A stretch of DNA of 63,096 nt from Candidatus Enterococcus moelleringii (GCF_017377575.1 NZ_JAFREM010000041.1:1-63096); one strand, 5' to 3'. Shown: positions 9,632-19,053, counted from the first letter of the stretch. Notes: a model not told the origin generated them from the letters alone. Translations and numbers: made by a program.

Positions 9632-10579
9632 CTAATACCCGCGCTTCAACCTAACTTGATTCTCAACCAACTCTCCATCTTCCACATAATTCTTCAAATT
9701 CTTCAAAAAGATATTCATAAACTTCAGCTGAAAATCAACGGTCATTCCTGAAATGTGGGGAGTGATCAATAGGTTTTCTAAATCCCACAATTGACTATCA
9801 ACCGGTAATGGTTCTTCTTCAAAAACATCTAATGCAGCGAAAGCCAATTGCTGATCCTTTAGTGCAGTTGCTAATTCTTTTGTATGAACGGTATCACCGC
9901 GTCCGACATTTACAAACATAGCTGAAGCTTTCATATGATTGAAAATATCACTGTTAAAAATATGATAAGTAGCTTCAGTTCCAGGTAAAATCCCTACCAC
10001 AATATCCATACCTTCCACAATTTTTGAAAGATTTTTAATCGAATAGGTTTCGATAAAACCATCTACAGGTCGACCTGTAGTATTTATTCCATAAACGTTG
10101 ACACCAAGGCTTTCCAAGGAAGCAGATAGCTGTTTACCGATATGGCCAGTGCCAACGACCAGCAAATTTTTGCCTGAAAGCTGATCATAATGAATACCAG
10201 CTTGATCCCATTTTTTAGCCATTTGGTTTTTGGTGGACTGATTCAGTCCGCGATAATAGGCTAGCAATGTTCCGATGATGTGTTCGCTAATTGACACGGC
10301 GTGGATACCGCTACCATTGGACAATAAAATATCGTGTTTCTCAAACTCGGACAAAGGCAGATAATCGACTCCAGCTGACACCGCTTGCACCCATTTTAAG
10401 TTGGAATGATTCAACAGAGCCAGTTCTTTTTCCTTTTTCCAGCCGACTGTGATTTCGACATTTGCTAATTCTTCATCAGATAATTCAGTGTTTACTTGGT
10501 AGTCTGGTGCAATTTCTTTGATTTTTGCTATAAACTCTTCGCGAAATGGTCGTTGTAAATAAATAATTGGTTTTTGCAT
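9632..10579 (-). CDS. D-2-hydroxyacid dehydrogenase family protein
   Basis: NAD-dependent 2-hydroxyacid dehydrogenase of 315 residues; the family reduces 2-keto acids or oxidises 2-hydroxy acids. The nucleotide-binding motif is VVGTGHIGKQ, the substrate Arg lies in VNVGRGDTV, the Glu in FEEEPLP and the catalytic His in ITPHISG. The substrate is not predictable. A GTG nine bases upstream overlaps the ribosome binding site AGGTG, so ATG 10579 is preferred. It is transcribed toward the candidate small RNA region. Confidence 0.88.
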   Translation of the reverse strand: MQKPIIYLQRPFREEFIAKIKEIAPDYQVNTELSDEELANVEITVGWKKEKELALLNHSNLKWVQAVSAGVDYLPLSEFEKHDILLSNGSGIHAVSISEHIIGTLLAYYRGLNQSTKNQMAKKWDQAGIHYDQLSGKNLLVVGTGHIGKQLSASLESLGVNVYGINTTGRPVDGFIETYSIKNLSKIVEGMDIVVGILPGTEATYHIFNSDIFNHMKASAMFVNVGRGDTVHTKELATALKDQQLAFAALDVFEEEPLPVDSQLWDLENLLITPHISGMTVDFQLKFMNIFLKNLKNYVEDGELVENQVRLKRGY

Positions 10580-10616
10580 ATTGTTCACCTCAATTTCTAT
10601 TTTAACAAATCTTCAA

Positions 10617-10647
10617 CAAAAAAACTGCTTACAGAGTCGCAAGCAGT
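10617..10647 (-). terminator. terminator of the DUF1189 gene
   Basis: On the minus strand ACTGCTT and AAGCAGT pair around a 10-nt loop and are followed by a run of seven T. Confidence 0.8.
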
Positions 10648-11462
10648 TAAGCGTTCGGTAATTTCATTTGCGGATAGTGATTACTTACTTGGAAAAAGAT
10701 AAAGACGCTGAGACTAGTAATCAATATGCTGTAATCGAAAGTAGCATCAAATAGCATAATGACCATCGACAAAATAGTTGGAATCGTTGCGCAAAAGATA
10801 ATTGTCTTAAAAGTTTCAAAAAAAGTGACTTGGCGCAGACGAAGCTTCGCAAACAGGTGTCCTGCGATGGCCGTAAACAGCAAAGTAACAATTAAACTAA
10901 TAATCGTCGGATAAAGTGCTGCCAGCAACATAACAACCGGCGCCCACATTGGCAACTGCAGATCTTCTAATTCTGCACGTAAGGTTTTACCGTTCAGATC
11001 ATTAAAAGGCTCGTTGTCATAAGAAAAGCGCAAAACATTGTCTCCGAAAAGCGATGTGCTGACACCACCCATGTCAGGCAGTACCAAAACAGCTTCATTC
11101 TTCAATAAACCAACGCTAAAATAGTTTCCGACTAAATCATTGGCTACATCTTTCTCTGTTCGTTTGCCTTCAGGGTCGAAAGTTAAAATAATCGAATTTG
11201 TTTGGTAGATAAAGCCTTCTGCTGTTCCAGCTGTTTTTATCTCACCGTCTTCAATTTGAAAATCTGGAACCTTTTGCGCAATTTTTGTACTATCTGATTT
11301 TATTTCCTCAAGTACCTGCATCCCTTCGTAAACTATAGGAAGGGCTAAAAACACGCTCAAAACAATCAAGTAAATAATTGCTTTCCAGAAAGGAATAGTT
11401 TTTGCATCTTTTAAAGTAGAAAAGCGAAAGGTCGCTCCTTTAATTAATTGACTAAATGTCAT
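10647..11462 (-). CDS. DUF1189 family membrane protein
   Basis: Membrane protein of 271 residues with one N-terminal helix (about 22-42), a large extracytoplasmic domain (about 45-175) and three or four C-terminal helices. This layout and the sequence SQLIKGATFRFSTLKD match the DUF1189 family (YvdJ/MalA-like), whose function is unknown. A TTG start 21 bases upstream is possible, but GGAGCG six bases before ATG 11462 favours the shorter form. It is divergent from the GtrA gene. Confidence 0.75.
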   Translation of the reverse strand: MTFSQLIKGATFRFSTLKDAKTIPFWKAIIYLIVLSVFLALPIVYEGMQVLEEIKSDSTKIAQKVPDFQIEDGEIKTAGTAEGFIYQTNSIILTFDPEGKRTEKDVANDLVGNYFSVGLLKNEAVLVLPDMGGVSTSLFGDNVLRFSYDNEPFNDLNGKTLRAELEDLQLPMWAPVVMLLAALYPTIISLIVTLLFTAIAGHLFAKLRLRQVTFFETFKTIIFCATIPTILSMVIMLFDATFDYSILITSLSVFIFFQVSNHYPQMKLPNA

Positions 11463-11615
11463 ATGATCGCTCCAATCTATCAATCATTGTAGCGAAGTAC
11501 TCAGTCAATAACAAGCCAATGGGAAAAAAAGATAAAAGAATTTATGGTGTGAATTGACTATAGGTGGGGACTGCTGTAAGGTACATAGTGGAATTATGAG
11601 AAGGGTGAAAAGTGA

Positions 11616-12083
11616 ATGGACTACTATCGAAAATTTGAAAGCTATCTGAAAGAGAAAAAGCTTTGGGAAATATTTATTTACTTGTTTTTTGGTGGATTGG
11701 CAACAGTTGTTAATATTGTAAGCTTCACTATTGCTTACCAGTTGTTCGACTTAAGCTGGCCGATATCCAACACAATCTCGTGGATTTGCTCGGTTTTATT
11801 TGCCTTTGTAACAAATAAGCTATGGGTATTCCAGTCAAAAACTGAAACTTTCGGAGCCTTGGCTTGGGAATTCAGCAAGTTTCTATTTGCTAGAATTATT
11901 TCCTTTGGTATGGATATGGCTTGCATGTATATTTTTATCGACCTTTTAAGTACTGGAAATTTAGTGGCGAAAATAATCACGCAAATCGTAGTAGTGGTGG
12001 CCAATTATGTATTCAGCAAGGTGTTTATCTTCAAAAAAGTCGAAATTATTGAAGAAACTTCATCAAATACTAAAGAAAAGTAA
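11616..12083 (+). CDS. GtrA family flippase
   Basis: Four-helix membrane protein of 155 residues. The family motif region FFGGLATVVNIVSF and TNKLWVFQS are typical of GtrA/GtcA proteins, which move a polyprenyl-phosphate-linked sugar to the outer face of the membrane. It lies about 2.3 kb after the GT2 and GT-C pair and is the likely third part of that system. AAGGGTG precedes the ATG. The C-terminus is charged. Confidence 0.88.
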   Translation: MDYYRKFESYLKEKKLWEIFIYLFFGGLATVVNIVSFTIAYQLFDLSWPISNTISWICSVLFAFVTNKLWVFQSKTETFGALAWEFSKFLFARIISFGMDMACMYIFIDLLSTGNLVAKIITQIVVVVANYVFSKVFIFKKVEIIEETSSNTKEK

Positions 12084-12156
12084 GCATATACTTTGTAATA
12101 GGTTAGATAATTTGGTATGATTCTAATGTACCTATTTTCTAAGGAGGAAATAAAAA

Positions 12157-12765
12157 ATGGCTTATACTTTACCTGAATTACCTTACGGATACGACGCGTT
12201 GGAACCTTACATTGATGAAGAAACGATGCATTTGCATCACGAAAAACATCACAACACTTACGTGACTAACTTGAATGCAGCGATTGAAAAATACCCTGAA
12301 CTTGGTGAACAATCAATTGAAGAATTGATGATTAATTTAAATGAAGTACCTGATGATATCAAAACAGCCGTTCGCAACAATGGCGGCGGTCATGCTAACC
12401 ACAGCTTCTTCTGGAAAATCATGGCACCAAATGCCGGTGGCAAACCAACTGGTGCAATCAAAGATGCGATTGATGAAGCATTCGGCGATTTTGAGAAATT
12501 GAAAGAAGAATTCAAAGCTGCAGCAACTGGTCGCTTTGGTTCTGGCTGGGCTTGGCTAGTTGTCAATAATGGCAAACTAGAAGTTATGTCTACAGCAAAC
12601 CAAGATAATCCTCTTTCAGAAGGTAAAACACCTGTTTTAGGCTTGGATGTTTGGGAACATGCGTATTACTTAAAATACAGAAACGTTCGTCCCGACTACG
12701 TTGCCGCTTTCTGGGATGTTGTAAATTGGGATCAAGTAAACAAAAACTTTGAAGCAGCTAAATAA
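12157..12765 (+). CDS. sodA: superoxide dismutase (Mn-type)
   Basis: Cytosolic superoxide dismutase of 202 residues that converts superoxide to oxygen and hydrogen peroxide. Metal ligands are seen as the His in [11 protein letters not shown], the His in [10 protein letters not shown], and Asp plus His in [20 protein letters not shown]. The Gln in STANQDNPL and the GSGWAWLV region agree with the manganese form. An excellent AAGGAGG site precedes the ATG and a hairpin terminator follows. Confidence 0.97.
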   Translation: MAYTLPELPYGYDALEPYIDEETMHLHHEKHHNTYVTNLNAAIEKYPELGEQSIEELMINLNEVPDDIKTAVRNNGGGHANHSFFWKIMAPNAGGKPTGAIKDAIDEAFGDFEKLKEEFKAAATGRFGSGWAWLVVNNGKLEVMSTANQDNPLSEGKTPVLGLDVWEHAYYLKYRNVRPDYVAAFWDVVNWDQVNKNFEAAK

Positions 12766-12779
12766 TTTTTTAACTACCT

Positions 12780-12807
12780 GACACTCATTTTATTGAGTGT
12801 CTTTTTT
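12780..12807 (+). terminator. sodA terminator
   Basis: GACACTCA / TGAGTGTC stem with a 6-nt loop and a T-run directly after. Confidence 0.9.
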
Positions 12808-12941
12808 AGTGCCCGCAAGAGAATTAGGTTATTAGAAACTTAAAATTTGTTTTAGAGATTGTCGCTACTTTTTGAAAAAGATTGAAAACTGCTCTTCTAT
12901 GTGAGAAAATGAACTGTAAAAATCGTAAATAGAGGTGTGCC

Positions 12942-14165
12942 ATGAGTCGTTGGAAAAAAGTCATTGTTGCAATATTACTCCTGATAAATTGCCTTGTAGG
13001 AGGCGCAACAATTTATGCTGTTCAGGTAACGAAGGATGCTAGTCAGATGGTCAGTAATATACGTCAGACTGTCAATAGAAACAGCTCTAGAGAAGATAAA
13101 GATACACCAAATATCGACAATACGGAACCGTTCTCGATTCTTTTGCTAGGAGTAGATACTGGGGATTTAGGCCGGGACGAACAGGGTCGTTCGGATAGTA
13201 TGATGGTAGTAACAGTTAATCCAGAACAAAAAAAATCAACTATTGTTAGTCTTGGACGAGACACGATGACTGAAATCGTGGGTTACGATACGAATGACAA
13301 ATTGAATCACGCGTATGCTTACGGCGGCGAAGGTATGTCTATGGATACGATTGAAAAACTGCTGGATATTCCAATCGATCATTATGTAACGATTAATATG
13401 CGAGGTCTGAAAGACTTGATTGATGCAGTAGGTGGCATCGAAGTAGATAATCAATATGACTTCGAGCTTGACGGTATCGAGCTTTCAAAAGGCAAACAAA
13501 CCTTGAATGGTGAAACAGGTTTAGCTTATGCTCGTATGCGTTATGAAGATCCTGATGGAGACGTTGGACGACAAAAACGGCAACGTGAAGTAGTAACTAA
13601 AATCTTAAATAAGGCTATGTCTATCAATGGCGTCAGCAATTATCGGAAAATTTTAAAAGCTGTTGAAAAGAATATGAAGACCGATTTATCCTGGGATGAT
13701 ATGCTTGATATAGGTACGAATTATTTGCCAGCATTTAAAAATATTGATCAGCAGCAATTAGATGGTGAAAGCCAACTTATTGATGAAATTTACTATCAAA
13801 TTCTTGGTACCAACGAATTACTGACTGTTCAAAATAGTTTGAAAAAACAATTAGATTTGCCAACGGCTGATACACTGCCGAATTTGGCAGACGCTAATGC
13901 TGCTAATCTGTTTTACAATGATTCAGACGGCACAGCTTTAGAAGATAGCAGCCAGTCTTCAACTGGATATGATGAGACAGGAGTCTATGATCAGCAAGGA
14001 ACCTACGATCAAGGAACGGGGTATGATTATGGAGCTGGCAACACTGGCGACACAACGGGACAAGAGCAGTATGTTGATCCCAATCAGCAACAATACGATC
14101 CAAACTACAACCAACAAGCGCCGGCAGATGATTACTTGCAGCCAGCGACGGGTTATGGATACTAA
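12942..14165 (+). CDS. LCP family glycopolymer ligase with Tyr/Gln-rich tail
   Basis: LytR-CpsA-Psr enzyme of 407 residues; such enzymes attach teichoic acids or capsule from lipid carriers to peptidoglycan outside the membrane. A membrane helix spans about residues 6-27. The LCP core has FSILLLGVDTGD, GRSDSMMVVTVNP and SLGRDTM, with the conserved Arg residues in YARMRYEDPDGDVGRQKRQR. The last 70 or so residues form a low-complexity tail of Tyr, Gln, Gly and Asp that should be disordered and extracellular. A terminator follows. Which polymer it handles is not known. Confidence 0.9.
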   Translation: MSRWKKVIVAILLLINCLVGGATIYAVQVTKDASQMVSNIRQTVNRNSSREDKDTPNIDNTEPFSILLLGVDTGDLGRDEQGRSDSMMVVTVNPEQKKSTIVSLGRDTMTEIVGYDTNDKLNHAYAYGGEGMSMDTIEKLLDIPIDHYVTINMRGLKDLIDAVGGIEVDNQYDFELDGIELSKGKQTLNGETGLAYARMRYEDPDGDVGRQKRQREVVTKILNKAMSINGVSNYRKILKAVEKNMKTDLSWDDMLDIGTNYLPAFKNIDQQQLDGESQLIDEIYYQILGTNELLTVQNSLKKQLDLPTADTLPNLADANAANLFYNDSDGTALEDSSQSSTGYDETGVYDQQGTYDQGTGYDYGAGNTGDTTGQEQYVDPNQQQYDPNYNQQAPADDYLQPATGYGY

Positions 14166-14180
14166 GTAATTAATATACAG

Positions 14181-14221
14181 CAGCGTATTTCGATTCCTTA
14201 GATAGAAATACGCTGTTTTTT
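14181..14221 (+). terminator. terminator of the LCP gene
   Basis: CAGCGTATTTC / GAAATACGCTG, an 11-bp stem with a 13-nt loop and six T. Confidence 0.9.
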
Positions 14222-14231
14222 AACATATGAA

Positions 14232-14317
14232 AGAAAGCGTTTTTTAAGGTGGTGACTGTAAGTAACTTTTAAGATTTCGCAAAATCATCTTTACAAAAAG
14301 GTATCTTTTGTTACAAT
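14232..14317 (+). promoter_or_regulatory. promoter and cre-like site of the EF-hand lipoprotein gene
   Basis: TTTACA (14290-14295) and TACAAT (14312-14317) are 16 bp apart. Upstream, AGAAAGCGTTTTTT at 14232-14245 differs from the CcpA cre consensus at about two positions, so carbon-source control is possible but unproven. Confidence 0.4.
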
Positions 14318-14350
14318 TAGATTACGATAGATAGAAATGAGGACGAGCTT

Positions 14351-14941
14351 ATGAAAAAAATTATTGGTTTAGGATTAGTCTTAGGTTGTTCATTAGTATT
14401 TGCTGGATGTAATAACGGTGGGGAAACAAGTTCTTCTGACAGCAGTACAGCTCCAGCAACTTCAGAAACGAAAAAATCAGAGTCAAAGGATTCAGATAAA
14501 GCTACGACAGATACTTCTAAAACGGCTAAGAGTGAAGGAACAGCTGAATCCACAGATGCAGCAGCGCAGGGAGTTGGCGCAGTATTAACAACACCTTGGG
14601 GCGAGCAAGTAAAAGTGCTTAGAATTTTACCAAATGGCGAACGGGTAATTAGCGAAGAGACTTCACAGGCAGACATCAACAACGACGGTGTATTGACATT
14701 TGAAGAGCTGTCGCAAACCGAAAATGATATGGATGCTCAAAACGCGCAAACCCAAAATCAAGTTGGCAAAACGTTGATCACGCCTTGGGGTGAAGTGGTA
14801 GAGGTTATAAGAATTTTACCAAATGGCGAACGAGTAATCAGTGAGGAAACTTCACAAGCAGATATAAACAATGATGGCGTATTAACCTATGAAGAACTAA
14901 GTCAAACGGAAAACGAGATGGATGCTCAGAATGCACAATAG
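14351..14941 (+). CDS. lipoprotein with two tandem EF-hand modules
   Basis: Predicted lipoprotein of 196 residues with a hydrophobic signal and probable lipid-anchored Cys20 (VFAGC). Residues 21-75 are a Ser/Thr/Lys linker. Residues 76-133 and 139-196 are two near-identical modules, each opening with TPWGE, continuing RILPNGERVISEETSQ, then the calcium-binding EF loop DINNDGVLTFEE (residues 108-119, and 171-182 with Tyr for Phe), with acidic or amide residues at loop positions 1, 3, 5 and 12. Calcium binding is inferred from the loop pattern. No family name is known to me. It converges on rlmCD with a shared terminator. Confidence 0.75.
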   Translation: MKKIIGLGLVLGCSLVFAGCNNGGETSSSDSSTAPATSETKKSESKDSDKATTDTSKTAKSEGTAESTDAAAQGVGAVLTTPWGEQVKVLRILPNGERVISEETSQADINNDGVLTFEELSQTENDMDAQNAQTQNQVGKTLITPWGEVVEVIRILPNGERVISEETSQADINNDGVLTYEELSQTENEMDAQNAQ

Positions 14942-14954
14942 TAACTAGAAAAGT

Positions 14955-14993
14955 AAAAGATGGCCTGTTGTTAAAGAAGACAGGCCATCTTTT
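14955..14993. terminator. bidirectional terminator
   Basis: AAAAGATGGCCTG pairs with CAGGCCATCTTTT around a 13-nt loop, between the converging lipoprotein and rlmCD genes; A-run and T-run flank the stem on both sides. Confidence 0.9.
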
Positions 14994-15012
14994 TTGTATA
15001 GGATATCGTTTT

Positions 15013-16386
15013 TTATTTCTTCGTCATCTTGACAACTACTTCACAACGAGCGGTTTGTGGAAACATGTCAACCGACTGTAAATATTCCACGTTGTAAATT
15101 TTCGACAACGGCTTGAGATCTCGCGCCAAAGTTGAAACATTACAAGAAATATAAACTAGCTGCTGACTTGGCTGTTTAACGATCGCTTGCAGCAGCTTGT
15201 CATCTAAGCCAGTCCGGGGCGGATCGACAACAATCGCATCCGGAGTGAACCCTTCTGCGAACCATTTAGGCAATAGTTCTTCAGCAGAACCAACTTCGTA
15301 ATGTGTATTCGTCAGTCCCATTTGTTCAGCATTTTTCTTAGCATCATCAATCGCTTGCGGAATAACATCCATTCCACGTACCTCTTTTGCTTGTTTAGCT
15401 AATGATAAGCCGATGGTTCCTACTCCGCAATAAGCATCAACTACTGTTTTGTCCTGCTTCAGTGCTAAGGCATCTAGCGCTTCTTGATACAATACTTTGG
15501 TTTGCTTTGGATTCAATTGGAAAAAGGCCCGGGCTGAAAGTTCAAAAGATACTTCATTGATTTTTTCGTCAATCGTTTCTTTTCCCCATAGGTGGATTGT
15601 TTCGTCCCCCATAACAATCGACGTTTTTTTGTCTTGAATATTTTGCATAATCGAAACAACCTCGGGACAACGTTGGTTCAGTTCCCGAATAAAAGCATTT
15701 ATTTGTGGCAGCTTTTTGGTTCTTGAAATCAGAACCAGCTGCACTTCACCGGTTTCGATTCCTACTCGCACCATCAATGTTCGCAGAATGCCTGAATTTT
15801 TCCGTTCATCATAAATCGGAATGGCATATTTAGTTAACAGCTGAGTAGCCGTGTTCATGACTTTCTGGGTGGCAGGCTCTTGCACCAGACAATCAACAAT
15901 CGGAACTAGTTGGTGGGACTCACTTTGATAAAGACCAGCTTCTACCTTCTGTGTCTTAAGGTTTTCCCGCAGTTGGAATTGAGCTTTATTACGGTAGTGC
16001 CAAGGCTCTTCCATGCCGATAGTTTTGCGTAATTCATATTGCTGATAGCCAGCTGGCTGATATTTTTCTAGAGCTTGCTTCAGCAGATCTTTTTTGAAAA
16101 CCAGTTGTTGTTTGTAAGCCAAGTGTTGTAATTGGCAGCCGCCGCATTGATCGTAAACCGGACAAGGCGGAATAACCCGATCAGGACTGGCTTCCTTAAT
16201 CTGAATTAATTGAGCCTCAGCATAACGAGGTGTTGCTTTAGTAATTTTTACGATAACCGTTTCTTTAGGCAAGGTACCTTTTACAAAAATAATTAAACGT
16301 TTGTAGTAAGCGATCCCTTCACCATTAATTCCAAGTCGTTTGATTTTTAAAGTTAGAGATTGATTGAGTTTTAATTGAACAGCCAT
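15013..16386 (-). CDS. rlmCD: 23S rRNA (uracil-C5)-methyltransferase RlmCD/RumA type
   Basis: SAM-dependent enzyme of 457 residues that makes 5-methyluridine in 23S rRNA. An N-terminal TRAM domain (about 1-60) is followed by the iron-sulfur cysteines of CPVYDQCGGCQ. The Rossmann domain contains VDAYCGVGTIGL, and the catalytic end has DPPRTGLD and the nucleophile Cys in YISCNVSTLARDL. Gram-positive members often methylate both U747 and U1939, which is why I give the dual name, but sequence alone does not settle the target. Confidence 0.9.
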   Translation of the reverse strand: MAVQLKLNQSLTLKIKRLGINGEGIAYYKRLIIFVKGTLPKETVIVKITKATPRYAEAQLIQIKEASPDRVIPPCPVYDQCGGCQLQHLAYKQQLVFKKDLLKQALEKYQPAGYQQYELRKTIGMEEPWHYRNKAQFQLRENLKTQKVEAGLYQSESHQLVPIVDCLVQEPATQKVMNTATQLLTKYAIPIYDERKNSGILRTLMVRVGIETGEVQLVLISRTKKLPQINAFIRELNQRCPEVVSIMQNIQDKKTSIVMGDETIHLWGKETIDEKINEVSFELSARAFFQLNPKQTKVLYQEALDALALKQDKTVVDAYCGVGTIGLSLAKQAKEVRGMDVIPQAIDDAKKNAEQMGLTNTHYEVGSAEELLPKWFAEGFTPDAIVVDPPRTGLDDKLLQAIVKQPSQQLVYISCNVSTLARDLKPLSKIYNVEYLQSVDMFPQTARCEVVVKMTKK

Positions 16387-16477
16387 AATCTGCCCCTTTC
16401 TGGCTACATTTTAGCATAAATTTTCCAAAGAAGCAGTTTTCTATGATAGAATTAATGTTTGCAAAGGAGGTCTATCC

Positions 16478-17278
16478 ATGATTACCGTTAGTAAAGTAAA
16501 TAAAGGCCGCAATGCCTTTTATAAAGTGGAATTGTCCAACGGAGAAGTACTGCGTGTTTCTGAAGATACATTAATTAGTTATCGTTTATTAAAGGATCGC
16601 GAGATCACTGAAAAAGAAATCGAAGAAATAAAAAATGCTGGAAACGAAGATGCTGGTTTTCAGTTGGCGTTAAACTATCTTGGCTATCAAATGCGTACCG
16701 AAAAAGAAATCCATACCTATTTAAAGGATAAAGAGATTGATCTTACTGACCGCAAGAAGATTATTGAGCGGTTAAGAGAAATGAATTTGTTGGATGATGT
16801 CGCTTTCGGGGAAAGCTTCGTCCGGACGCAAATGCGACTAAGCGACAAGGGACCGCGCGTAGTGAAGCAAAAGCTCAAGGAAAAGGGATTAAATGACCAA
16901 GACATTGAGAAGAGTCTGGCTTTGTACGAAGAAGATGATCAATACGATGTGGCTCTGCAGACTGCTGAAAAAGCTATGCGAAAATACCATGACAAGAGTG
17001 TGCGGGAAATCCAGCAAAAATTACATCAAACCATGATGAGTAAAGGTTTTTCCACTGACATCATCAAACGGGTCATTGCAGAAATGGACTTTGACGAGAT
17101 CCAAGAACAAGAAGAGGATGCTTTGGAAATTCAGGGCGATCGATTGTGGCGTTCGAATCAGCGTTTTGCAAAGGCCAAGCGTAAACAAAAAGTGAAGCAA
17201 AGCTTGTATCAAAAAGGCTTTAACCTGGATGCAATCGATGCTTTTATCACCAAAAAAGAGGAAGAGGACGATGAGTAG
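16478..17278 (+). CDS. recX: regulatory protein RecX
   Basis: RecX binds RecA filaments and limits recombination and the SOS response. The 266-residue length is typical of the long Firmicute form. RecX repeats are visible around ALNYLGYQMRTEKEIHTYL, FVRTQMRLSDKGPRVVKQKL and IQQKLHQTMMSKGF, and the C-terminus repeats the pattern (KRKQKVKQSLYQKGFN). AAAGGAGG precedes the ATG. Its last codons overlap the start of mutY by 8 nt. Confidence 0.92.
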   Translation: MITVSKVNKGRNAFYKVELSNGEVLRVSEDTLISYRLLKDREITEKEIEEIKNAGNEDAGFQLALNYLGYQMRTEKEIHTYLKDKEIDLTDRKKIIERLREMNLLDDVAFGESFVRTQMRLSDKGPRVVKQKLKEKGLNDQDIEKSLALYEEDDQYDVALQTAEKAMRKYHDKSVREIQQKLHQTMMSKGFSTDIIKRVIAEMDFDEIQEQEEDALEIQGDRLWRSNQRFAKAKRKQKVKQSLYQKGFNLDAIDAFITKKEEEDDE

Positions 17279-18422
17279 CAAACCTTGGGAACAATGGTCA
17301 CCAGAAAAAGTGCAGCAGTTCCAAGAAGAGTTCTTAACCTGGTACCAAAAAGAAAAACGAAATTTGCCGTGGCGTTACAATCAAGATCCTTACCGGGTCT
17401 GGATTTCAGAAATCATGCTGCAGCAGACACGTGTGGATACGGTGATTGATTATTATTATCGTTTTATGGAGGCATTTCCCACAATTGCCGATTTAGCTGC
17501 TGCACCTGAAGATAAGCTGCTGAAAATTTGGGAGGGTCTGGGCTATTATTCGCGGGCTCGAAATTTACAAGCAGCTGCCCAACAAATTTTAGCTGAGTTC
17601 AATGGCAAGATGCCGGATACAATTGATGAAATTCGTTCGCTAAAAGGAATCGGGCCCTACACAGCTGGAGCGATTGGCAGCATCTCCTTCAAACTGCCTG
17701 AACCAGCAATCGACGGGAACGTGATGCGTGTAGTCAGCCGCCTGTTTTGTATTGAAGAAGACATAGCCAAAGCTAGCAGCCGCAAAGTTTTCGATGAAGC
17801 GATGCGGAAAATCATCAGTCACGACGAACCCGGAGATTTTAATCAGGCAATGATGGATTTAGGCTCTTCGATTTGTACGCCTACCTCACCAAACTGTGAA
17901 GAATGTCCGATTCAGTCATTTTGCCTCGCTTATAAAGAGCAGCGTCAAACTGATTTTCCGGTAAAAAGCAAAAAAATGAAACCGAAAGATGTTTACTATG
18001 TTGCTGGTATAATTGAAAATCAGCAGCAGGAATTCTTACTGCAGCAGCGCCCGGATTCTGGATTGCTGGCTAGTATGTGGCTGTTTCCTTTAGAAGAAGT
18101 CTCTCAAGCACGTTTCAGCGAATTGAAAAGCAGCTATACAGAAGATTTGACCCTATTCTCCAGTGAACTGGTGGCAGAAGACAGTCCGATCATTTTTCCT
18201 GATTACCCTGTGGTTTGGCAGAAAAAAATTCTGGGCGAGGTTACCCATGTTTTTAGTCACTTGCGGTGGCACATTTTAGTTTTTTATGGCCGGACAAATA
18301 AAAATTTAGAAGATAGCGCTACATGGGTGAAAAGAAGGGATTTTTCGGACTTTGTCTTCCCGAAACCGCAGCAAAAAATGCTGGGAGTCTGGGAAAATAA
18401 TCAAGCAACTGACAATCATTAG
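17271..18422 (+). CDS. mutY: adenine DNA glycosylase MutY
   Basis: Removes adenine mispaired with 8-oxoguanine. The 383-residue protein has the catalytic Glu region SEIMLQQTRVDT, the helix-hairpin-helix LKGIGPYTAGAIG, the catalytic Asp in AIDGNVMRVVSR, and the 4Fe-4S ligands C-x6-C-x2-C-x5-C (CTPTSPNCEECPIQSFC). The C-terminal NUDIX-like domain (about 235-370) recognises the oxidised base. A longer reading frame exists, but GAGG just before ATG 17271 inside the recX end marks the start. Confidence 0.95.
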   Translation: MSSKPWEQWSPEKVQQFQEEFLTWYQKEKRNLPWRYNQDPYRVWISEIMLQQTRVDTVIDYYYRFMEAFPTIADLAAAPEDKLLKIWEGLGYYSRARNLQAAAQQILAEFNGKMPDTIDEIRSLKGIGPYTAGAIGSISFKLPEPAIDGNVMRVVSRLFCIEEDIAKASSRKVFDEAMRKIISHDEPGDFNQAMMDLGSSICTPTSPNCEECPIQSFCLAYKEQRQTDFPVKSKKMKPKDVYYVAGIIENQQQEFLLQQRPDSGLLASMWLFPLEEVSQARFSELKSSYTEDLTLFSSELVAEDSPIIFPDYPVVWQKKILGEVTHVFSHLRWHILVFYGRTNKNLEDSATWVKRRDFSDFVFPKPQQKMLGVWENNQATDNH

Positions 18423-18518
18423 TAGGCAAGCGCCTATTTTATGCTATAATAATTCTGATGTCGGTGTGATAACACCCAAACAAATGCGAACAATGATTTC
18501 GCTGAGGGAAGGGTAGCT

Positions 18519-19052
18519 ATGGGAGTTCCAAAAGAAGGAGAGTTTATAACTATCAAAAGTTATAAACACGACGGCAGCTTGCATCGAACGTGGCGGGATA
18601 CCATGGTATTAAAAACAAGCGAGTGTTCAATTATCGGCTTAAATGACCATACACTGGTCACTGAATCAGACGGCCGACGATGGGTCACTCGTGAACCAGC
18701 AATTGTTTATTTTCACACGAAATACTGGTTCAATGTAATAGCAATGATTAGAGAGAAAGGAGTTTCCTACTATTGTAATCTAGCATCACCTTATGTATTG
18801 GATGATGAAGCTTTGAAGTATATTGACTACGATTTAGATGTCAAAGTCTTTCCTGATGGAGAGAAGCGTCTTTTAGATGTTGATGAATATGAAGCCCACA
18901 GCAAACAAATGCATTACTCCAAGGAAACTGATTTTATTCTAAAGGAAAACGTCAAGATTCTTGTTGATTGGATTAACAATGAAAAAGGTCCTTTTTCTCA
19001 AGGCTATATTGATATTTGGTATAACCGCTACAAGCAATTGTCGCGGAAATAA
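18519..19052 (+). CDS. nucleoside tri-/diphosphate phosphatase (Ntdp, DUF402)
   Basis: Cytosolic 177-residue DUF402/Ntdp protein. Members hydrolyse nucleoside tri- and diphosphates with divalent metals. The opening [22 protein letters not shown] and the acidic stretch [27 protein letters not shown] are characteristic. It is a single gene followed by a terminator shared with the converging acetyltransferase. Cellular role is uncertain. Confidence 0.88.
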   Translation: MGVPKEGEFITIKSYKHDGSLHRTWRDTMVLKTSECSIIGLNDHTLVTESDGRRWVTREPAIVYFHTKYWFNVIAMIREKGVSYYCNLASPYVLDDEALKYIDYDLDVKVFPDGEKRLLDVDEYEAHSKQMHYSKETDFILKENVKILVDWINNEKGPFSQGYIDIWYNRYKQLSRK

Positions 19053-19053
19053 G

